This document shows, one piece after another, positions 42,705 through 55,112 of a stretch of 55,112 nt of DNA. Below the pieces are notes generated by a model that was given only the letters and a program-made list of their open reading frames with translations, did no database searches and was not told the origin of the DNA. The translations under genes and the position numbers were made by a program. Position 1 is the stretch's first letter. Every line of letters starts with the position of its first letter. Source of the stretch: DAOUAE01 sp034433795 (GTDB lineage: Bacteria > Chloroflexota > UBA6077 > FW602-bin22 > DAOUAE01); the NCBI GenBank assembly GCA_034433795.1, contig DAOUAE010000031.1, forward strand, positions 1 through 55,112. Direction: 5' to 3'.

Positions 42705-42876
42705 GCCACTTCACTGCAGTGGGTGGCGGGCCGTGTCATGCTTGCCCCCGACGCACACGATCACTTCGGGGGAGCGCCCCTGGCCGGCGGTGGTTCGCCG
42801 GTGACGCCGCTCGGGCTGGGACGGCCGCAGGAGGGCGGCCAACGCGCCGGAAGCCTGACAGAGAGGGAGCCGGACG

Positions 42877-43101
42877 GTGCAACGGATCAGCGAAGACGAC
42901 ATCCTGCTGGACTTCAAAGAGGCGATGGAGTTTCTGCGCGTGAGCCGGTCGACGATCTACCGGCTGATGAAGGCCAACCTCCTGCGGGGGCATAAGGTCA
43001 ACCGCAAGTGGGTCTTTTACAAGAAAGACCTGAAAGCCGTCCTGCTCAGCCAGGCCCCCGGTGCCCCCTCCACCACGACCGGCGGCACCAACGGCCCTTG
43101 A
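42877..43101 (+). CDS. Small excisionase-type helix-turn-helix protein
   Basis: A 74-residue protein with a MerR-like / excisionase winged helix (HTH_17): DFKEAMEFLRVSRSTIYRLMKANLLRGHKVNRKWVFYKKDL, the standard form in which a helix-turn-helix is followed by GxKVNRKWxF. Such small proteins bind DNA as accessory factors or regulators; no integrase is nearby, so a housekeeping regulatory role is as likely as a phage one. GTG 42877 has GAGAGGGAG upstream. The tail is a short Pro/Ser/Thr/Gly-rich stretch. Confidence 0.8.
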   Translation: MQRISEDDILLDFKEAMEFLRVSRSTIYRLMKANLLRGHKVNRKWVFYKKDLKAVLLSQAPGAPSTTTGGTNGP

Positions 43102-43206
43102 CGCCCCGGGGCCCCGCGTGCTAAAACAGACCATGGCGTGTGGCCAGCCGCCCCACGGTGAACGGCTGGTCAGCGGGCGGGGCTGGCCGAACAGGGCACC
43201 GGTCCC

Positions 43207-43599
43207 CTACGAGGTCGACACGGTCGACTCCGCCTGCGGAGCCCGGAGGCCGTACTTCAAGAGCAGGTTGTGGATATCCCGTTTGTACAGCAGTTTGATG
43301 TTGACCTCCGGGTAAAGTTCCCGCAGGCGGCGGAGTTTACGGTTCTTCTTTGTCACCAGACTCTGCTTGAGGGTGGTCAGTTCAATATAGAGGTCGTGCT
43401 CCGGCAGGTAGAAATCAGGGGTAAAACTCTCGACCACCCGACCCTCGCTGTCCCAGGCCAGTGGGAAGGTCCGCAGCTCGTACTGCCAGGCGATCTGGTA
43501 GAAATCCAGCAGCGCGGCGAACTCGCGCTCACTGGCGTGGGCGAAGCGTGGCCCGTCTGTCGGCGGGTTCTCCGCCCGCACCCGGCGTTTTTTCCCCAC
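43207..43599 (-). CDS. Hypothetical protein with a PD-(D/E)xK-nuclease-like core
   Basis: A 130-residue protein. The pattern SEREFAALLDFYQIAWQYE ... ESFTPDFYLPEHDLYIELTT is that of small restriction-endonuclease-fold proteins, with Asp62 and Glu73 in the usual metal positions. The last active-site lysine is replaced (Glu-Leu-Thr), so activity is uncertain. A basic segment follows (LVTKKNRKLRRLRELYP). It is transcribed away from rpoB. GTG 43599 is preferred because GGAGG lies six bases upstream; GTG 43623 is an in-frame alternative. TATAAT at 43668-43663 (minus strand) is a likely -10. The function is unknown. Confidence 0.65.
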   Translation of the reverse strand: MGKKRRVRAENPPTDGPRFAHASEREFAALLDFYQIAWQYELRTFPLAWDSEGRVVESFTPDFYLPEHDLYIELTTLKQSLVTKKNRKLRRLRELYPEVNIKLLYKRDIHNLLLKYGLRAPQAESTVSTS

Positions 43600-43662
43600 C
43601 CCGTCCTCCGACCCAGACTGCACCCCTGCCGTGGGGATCGGTGGGCCAGACAGCCCGCTCTA

Positions 43663-43668
43663 ATTATA
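43663..43668 (-). promoter_or_regulatory. Predicted -10 element of the nuclease-like gene
   Basis: TATAAT on the minus strand, about 65 bases before the chosen start; the -35 is not obvious. Confidence 0.45.
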
Positions 43669-43747
43669 GGCCGGGAGCCGTCTCAACGGCAAGCGCGGCC
43701 GGCGCCGCGCGCCGACAGGCCGGCTCCCGCGGGTTGCCAAAATCCCC

Positions 43748-43777
43748 TTGTCGGGTGTAGGCTTTCTATGCTAGACT
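43748..43777 (+). promoter_or_regulatory. Predicted promoter of rpoB-rpoC
   Basis: TTGTCG (43748-43753), an 18-base spacer and TAGACT (43772-43777), with TGC before the -10. It starts rpoBC without the usual rplL upstream. Confidence 0.65.
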
Positions 43778-43821
43778 AGTTTTATCCCTGCCCATCTCAC
43801 GGTCGCAAGGAGTGTGTGCGT

Positions 43822-47265
<3,444 letters not shown>

Positions 47266-47308
47266 CGGCTCTCCTTTTCGCGGGCGGACCCACTCGGGGG
47301 GAGGAACA

Positions 47309-51588
<4,280 letters not shown>

Positions 51589-51592
<4 letters not shown>

Positions 51593-51617
51593 CAGGCGTT
51601 TCCGGGCCCGCTATAAT
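51589..51617 (+). promoter_or_regulatory. Consensus promoter of the str operon
   Basis: TTGACA (51589-51594), a 17-base spacer and TATAAT (51612-51617): a perfect sigma-70 promoter. The -35 overlaps the rpoC stop codon. Confidence 0.92.
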
Positions 51618-51625
51618 ACTGTCTG

Positions 51626-51697
51626 GTGTGCCGTGACGTGCCGGTGGGCCGGGCCCACCGGCACGCGGCCGGCAGCGGCGGCGGCACGCATTTTTTT
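51626..51697 (+). terminator. Putative attenuator in the rpsL leader
   Basis: A 14-bp perfect hairpin (51637-51650 with 51652-51665) is enclosed by an outer pairing (51626-51633 with 51682-51689, one G-T pair) that ends just before seven Ts (51691-51697). GTGCCG occurs twice (51628, 51638) and CGGCAC twice (51659, 51682), so alternative pairings are possible. It lies between the promoter and rpsL, where a conditional terminator would act. Confidence 0.6.
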
Positions 51698-51772
51698 GGC
51701 TCTTGAGCGCGTGCGACCGTCGGCTGGCGTCCGGGCCAGCGGCGGAGACGGGACAGGAAGGAGCAGACGGAC

Positions 51773-52195
51773 TTGCCGACGATCAATCAGCTGGTGCGGA
51801 AGGGCCGGGTCAAGGTCCGCAAAAAGACCAAGGCGCCGGCACTTCGGTTCTACTACAACTCGCTGGAGAACCGGATCATCCGGGGCCCCGGGGCGCCGCA
51901 GAAGCGGGGCGTCTGCGTCCAGGTCCGGACGATGACGCCGAAGAAGCCCAACTCGGCGCTGCGGAAGATCGCCCGGGTGCGCCTGACCAACGGGATCGAG
52001 GTCACCGCCTACATCCCTGGCGAGGGCCATAACCTGCAGGAGCACTCGGTGGTGCTCATCCGGGGTGGCCGGGTCAAGGACCTGCCGGGCGTCCGCTACC
52101 ACATTATCCGGGGCGCGCTGGATGCCGGTGGGGTCCAGAACCGCCGCAAGAGCCGCTCCAAGTACGGCACCAAGCGGCCGAAGACGACGAAGTGA
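51773..52195 (+). CDS. rpsL: 30S ribosomal protein S12
   Basis: A 140-residue ribosomal protein at the decoding centre. The classic segments are MPTINQLVRKGR, TPKKPNSALRK (streptomycin region, wild type), YIPGEGHNLQEHS and VLIRGGRVKDLPGVRYH. Compared with the usual 124-137 residues there is an insert at about residues 25-40 (RFYYNSLENRIIRGPG) just before the normal PQKRGVC. The start is TTG 51773 with AGGAAGGAGC upstream; the first residues match the family exactly. It is the first gene of rpsL-rpsG-fusA-tuf. The long structured leader suggests control by attenuation or by a ribosomal protein. Confidence 0.97.
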   Translation: MPTINQLVRKGRVKVRKKTKAPALRFYYNSLENRIIRGPGAPQKRGVCVQVRTMTPKKPNSALRKIARVRLTNGIEVTAYIPGEGHNLQEHSVVLIRGGRVKDLPGVRYHIIRGALDAGGVQNRRKSRSKYGTKRPKTTK

Positions 52196-52208
52196 GGGTG
52201 AGCGGACG

Positions 52209-52679
52209 ATGCCGCGACGGGGCAAGGTAGAGCGGCGGGAGGTCCCGCCCGACCCGAAGTACGGGAGCCGGACCCTGCAGAAGTTCATCAACAAAGTCAT
52301 GCGCAACGGCAAAAAGAGCCTGGCCGAGCGCATCGTCTACACCGCCCTCGACCTGGTGGAGCGGCAGACGCGGCGCAACCCGCTCGAGGTCTTCGAGCAG
52401 GCGGTGCGCAACGCCACGCCGGTCCTCGAGGTCCGGCCCCGCCGTGTCGGCGGCGCCACCTACCAGGTGCCCATCGAGATCCGGGGTGAGCGACGGCTGT
52501 CGCTGGCGATGCGCTGGCTGGTCGAGTCAGCGCGCGCCCGGACGGGGAAATCGATGGCCGAGAAACTGGCCGCCGAGCTCATCGACGCGGCTAACGGCGT
52601 CGGGGCCACCATCCGCCGGCGCGACGAACTCCACCGCATGGCCGAGGCCAACAAGGCCTTTTCGCACTATCGCTGGTGA
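52209..52679 (+). CDS. rpsG: 30S ribosomal protein S7
   Basis: A 156-residue primary 16S rRNA-binding protein of the 30S head. The sequence is standard: MPRRGKVERREVPPDP, KFINKVMRNGKKSLAE, VLEVRPRRVGGATYQVP and the C-terminal HRMAEANKAFSHYRW. It starts 13 bases after rpsL at ATG 52209 with GAGGGTGAG upstream. In E. coli S7 represses its own operon by binding near the rpsL-rpsG junction; here that gap is too short for such a site, but the next gap is long and structured. Confidence 0.97.
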   Translation: MPRRGKVERREVPPDPKYGSRTLQKFINKVMRNGKKSLAERIVYTALDLVERQTRRNPLEVFEQAVRNATPVLEVRPRRVGGATYQVPIEIRGERRLSLAMRWLVESARARTGKSMAEKLAAELIDAANGVGATIRRRDELHRMAEANKAFSHYRW

Positions 52680-52896
52680 GCGGCGGCGTACCCCCTGTAC
52701 GCCCCTGCGGCGGGCCCAACGGTTGTCTCGCAACCGTCTATCCGCCGCAGCCGTGGGTCTGAAACGGGTCGGCGTGTCTGAGGACGCTGGAGGGGCCGCC
52801 ACGACGGCCCCCTGGAACAGGGATTGCTGGGGAGACCCGTGAGACCGAGTGGCCGGGCGCCGGCACGCACTCTGGGCTGACGGGGTTGGGAGCACC
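52680..52896 (+). promoter_or_regulatory. Structured intergenic region between rpsG and fusA
   Basis: 217 bases with no plausible gene but several clear hairpins. These are GGCGTAC/GTACGCC (52685-52703) and CTGCGGCGG/CCGCCGCAG (52705-52750) enclosing ACGGTTG/CAACCGT. A third is GGGGCCG/CGGCCCC (52792-52811). There is no T tract, so it is not an obvious terminator. A role as an RNA regulatory or processing element in the operon is inferred. Confidence 0.5.
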
Positions 52897-54972
52897 ATGC
52901 CACGGGAGTATCCGTTAGAGCGCACACGCAATATCGGCATTATCGCCCACATCGACGCGGGCAAGACGACGACCACCGAGCGCATCCTGTTCTACACCGG
53001 CCGGACCTACAAGCTGGGCGAGGTCCACGAGGGGACGGCGGTGATGGACTGGATGGAGCAGGAGCGGGAGCGCGGCATCACGATCACCGCCGCAGCCACC
53101 ACCTGCTTCTGGCGCGACCACCGGATCAATATCATCGACACCCCCGGGCACGTCGACTTCACCGTCGAGGTCGAACGCTCGCTGCGGGTCCTCGACGGCG
53201 GGGTCGTCGTCTTCGACGCGGTGGCCGGCGTCGAGCCGCAGTCGGAGACTGTCTGGCGCCAGGCCGACCGTTATCGGGTCCCGCGCATCTGCTTCGTCAA
53301 CAAGATGGACCGGGTCGGCGCCAACTTCTGGCGGACCATCGAGATGATCCGGGACCGCCTGGGCGCCCGGCCGGTGGCCATTCAGATCCCCATCGGGGTC
53401 GAGGCCGACTTCCAGGGGATGGTGGACCTCATCAATATGCGGGCCCTGCTCTTCACCGACCAGCTGGGGCGCCGGCCCGACATCGTGGCGATCCCGCCGG
53501 AGTACCGGGACCAGGCGCAGGAGTACCGGGAGAAACTGATCGAGGCGGTGGCGGAGGTCGACGACACCCTCATGCTCCGCTACCTGGAGGGCGAGGAGAT
53601 CACGGCCGCCGACCTCCTCCAGGCCCTGCGGCGGGCGACTCTGAGTTATCAGCTGGTGCCGGTGCTGTGCGGGAGCGCCCTGCGCAACAAGGGCATCCAG
53701 CCCCTGCTCGACGCGGTGGTGGACTTCCTGCCCTCGCCCGCCGACCTGCCGCCGGTCCGCGGCCACAACCCCAAGACCGGCCAGGAGGAGGAGCGGCGCC
53801 CGTCGGACGACGAGCCGTTCACGGCCCTGGCCTTTAAGATCGTGGCCGACCCGTTCGTCGGCCGACTGGCCTACTTCCGCGTCTACTCGGGCCGGCTGAC
53901 GGCCGGCACCGTGGTCCTGAACGCCACCAAGGGCCAGCGGGAGCGGATGGGGCGCCTGGTGCGCATGCACGCCAACATGCGCGAGGACGTCGACGAGGTC
54001 TTCGCCGGCGACATCGCGGCGGTGGTGGGCCTCAAGAACACCTTCACCGGCGACACCCTCTGCGACCCGGAGCACCCCATCGTCCTGGAGGCGCCGCGCT
54101 TCCCCGAGCCGGTCATCTCGGTGGCCATCGAGCCCAAGACCAAGGCCGACCAGGACAAACTCAGCCTGGCCCTCTCCCGTCTGGCCGAGGAGGACCCGAC
54201 CTTCCGGGTGCGGGTGGACCCGGAGACCGGTCAGACGATCATCTCGGGGATGGGGGAGCTGCACCTCGAGGTCCTGGTCGACCGGATGATGCGGGAGTTC
54301 AAGGTCGAGGCCAACGTCGGCCGGCCACAGGTGGCCTACCGCGAGACGATCACCGTCCCGGCCCGGGCCGAGGGACGCTTCATTCGGCAGACCGGGGGCC
54401 GTGGCCAGTACGGCCACGTCTGGCTGGAACTGGAGCCGCTGGGGCCCGCTGGCGGCTTTGAGTTCGTCAACAAGATCGTCGGTGGGGTCATCCCCAAGGA
54501 GTTCATCCCGGCGGTCGAGGCCGGCGTGCGCGAGGCCATGGAGACCGGGGTCCTGGCCGGCTATCCGGTGATCGGCGTGCGGGTTACCCTCTTCGACGGG
54601 TCGTACCACGAGGTCGACTCCTCGGAGATGGCCTTCAAGATCGCCGCCTCCATCGCCTTCAAGAACGCGATGGAGAAGGCCAAGCCGGTCCTGCTGGAGC
54701 CGATCATGCGGGTCGAGGTGGTGACGCCCGAGGCGTTTCTGGGCGACGTGCTCGGCGACCTCACCGCCCGCCGGGGGCATATCGTGGGCATCGAGCCCCG
54801 CGGCCCCAACCAGGCGATTCGGGCGCTGGTCCCGCTGGCCGAGATGTTCGGCTACGCCACTGATCTGCGCTCGATGACCCAGGGACGGGCCACCTATACA
54901 ATGGAGTTTGACCACTACGAACCGGTGCCGCACCAGATCGCCGAAACGGTGATGGCGCGGGCCCGAGGTTAA
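52897..54972 (+). CDS. fusA: Translation elongation factor G
   Basis: A 691-residue translocation GTPase. The G motifs are AHIDAGKTTTTE (P-loop), RGITITAAATT (switch I), DTPGHVDF (switch II) and NKMDR. Later domains are complete (GMGELHLEVLVDRM, TGGRGQYGHVWLE, and the C-terminal RRGHIVGIEPRGP with YATDLRSMTQGRATYTMEFDHYEPV). ATG 52897 has GGGAG upstream. It lies in the usual str order, before tuf by 19 bases. Confidence 0.98.
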   Translation: MPREYPLERTRNIGIIAHIDAGKTTTTERILFYTGRTYKLGEVHEGTAVMDWMEQERERGITITAAATTCFWRDHRINIIDTPGHVDFTVEVERSLRVLDGGVVVFDAVAGVEPQSETVWRQADRYRVPRICFVNKMDRVGANFWRTIEMIRDRLGARPVAIQIPIGVEADFQGMVDLINMRALLFTDQLGRRPDIVAIPPEYRDQAQEYREKLIEAVAEVDDTLMLRYLEGEEITAADLLQALRRATLSYQLVPVLCGSALRNKGIQPLLDAVVDFLPSPADLPPVRGHNPKTGQEEERRPSDDEPFTALAFKIVADPFVGRLAYFRVYSGRLTAGTVVLNATKGQRERMGRLVRMHANMREDVDEVFAGDIAAVVGLKNTFTGDTLCDPEHPIVLEAPRFPEPVISVAIEPKTKADQDKLSLALSRLAEEDPTFRVRVDPETGQTIISGMGELHLEVLVDRMMREFKVEANVGRPQVAYRETITVPARAEGRFIRQTGGRGQYGHVWLELEPLGPAGGFEFVNKIVGGVIPKEFIPAVEAGVREAMETGVLAGYPVIGVRVTLFDGSYHEVDSSEMAFKIAASIAFKNAMEKAKPVLLEPIMRVEVVTPEAFLGDVLGDLTARRGHIVGIEPRGPNQAIRALVPLAEMFGYATDLRSMTQGRATYTMEFDHYEPVPHQIAETVMARARG

Positions 54973-54991
54973 TGCAGCAGAAGGAGGAACC

Positions 54992-55112
54992 ATGGCCAAG
55001 AAGCGGTTTGAGCGGGTGAAGCCGCACGTCAACGTGGGGACGATTGGGCACATCGACCATGGCAAAACGACCCTGACGGCGGCCATCACCAAGGTGCTGT
55101 CGCTCAAGGGGC
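54992..55112 (+). CDS. tuf: Elongation factor Tu, N-terminal part (cut by window end)
   Basis: The first 40 codons are present: MAKKRFERVKPHVNVGTIGH followed by the P-loop GHIDHGKTTLTAAITKVL. This is the invariant EF-Tu start. ATG 54992 has AGAAGGAGGAA upstream. The gene runs out of the window. Confidence 0.97.
   Translation, partial: MAKKRFERVKPHVNVGTIGHIDHGKTTLTAAITKVLSLKG

Overview
The window is about 55 kb of GC-rich bacterial chromosome, mostly near 65-75% GC by eye. It is densely packed with genes, and no plasmid or phage backbone is visible. The best guess is a member of the Chloroflexota, perhaps Thermomicrobia-like. This is an inference from the high GC, a large coiled-coil insert in RpoC, an insert in ribosomal protein S12, the PspA-PspAA pair, and mreBCD with a bactofilin. 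No rRNA gene is present to settle it. Promoters follow the sigma-70 pattern, and many have an extended -10 (TGn before the -10 hexamer). Shine-Dalgarno sites are strong.

Layout. 1-3578: phosphate uptake operon pstS(partial)-pstC-pstA-pstB-phoU. 3640-4898: an alpha/beta hydrolase and a small membrane protein, closed by a strong terminator. 5082-8352: a carbohydrate-type ABC importer (two permeases and a lipoprotein) with no ATPase. 8349-9221: a response regulator with an RsbR-type helical output. 9337-13784: gyrA, with a gamma-glutamyltransferase gene downstream. 13997-14901: a single-domain response regulator and secG. 14967-19965 (minus strand): a second ABC importer operon ending in a membrane-anchored spermidine-synthase-like gene; much of it is clearly less GC-rich and looks acquired. 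20218-23494: bactofilin and mreBCD. 23561-26641: a compact sulfur operon. 26586-28819: a DNA glycosylase, tRNA-His and a lipid-binding-like protein. 28820-30381: a pspA-pspAA envelope-stress operon. 30642-34276: small and hypothetical genes, a TPR protein and an OmpR-type regulator. 34306-40118: a very large YfhO-flippase fusion and a GT-C glycosyltransferase. 40280-43101: tRNA-Val, tRNA-Glu, a VOC protein, an MFS exporter and a small HTH protein. 43207-55112: a nuclease-like gene, rpoB-rpoC, then the str operon rpsL-rpsG-fusA-tuf(partial).

The most interesting system is the sulfur operon. It holds a cysteine synthase, a single protein joining a CysO/MoaD-like sulfur carrier (internal Gly-Gly) to a Mec-like JAMM peptidase, an Rrf2/CymR-like regulator that seems to start at CTG, and a MoeB/ThiF-type E1 enzyme. 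Together these look like a complete, self-regulated protein-thiocarboxylate route to cysteine. In the carrier the Gly-Gly end must be freed by cleavage, and the likely protease is its own other half.

Other points of note are a two-state hairpin with a T7 tract in the rpsL leader, tandem hairpins between rpsG and fusA, and an Asn-to-Gly change in the otherwise near-invariant NADFDGD motif of RpoC. There is also an insert of about 60 residues in GyrA, and a probably leaderless MFS gene.
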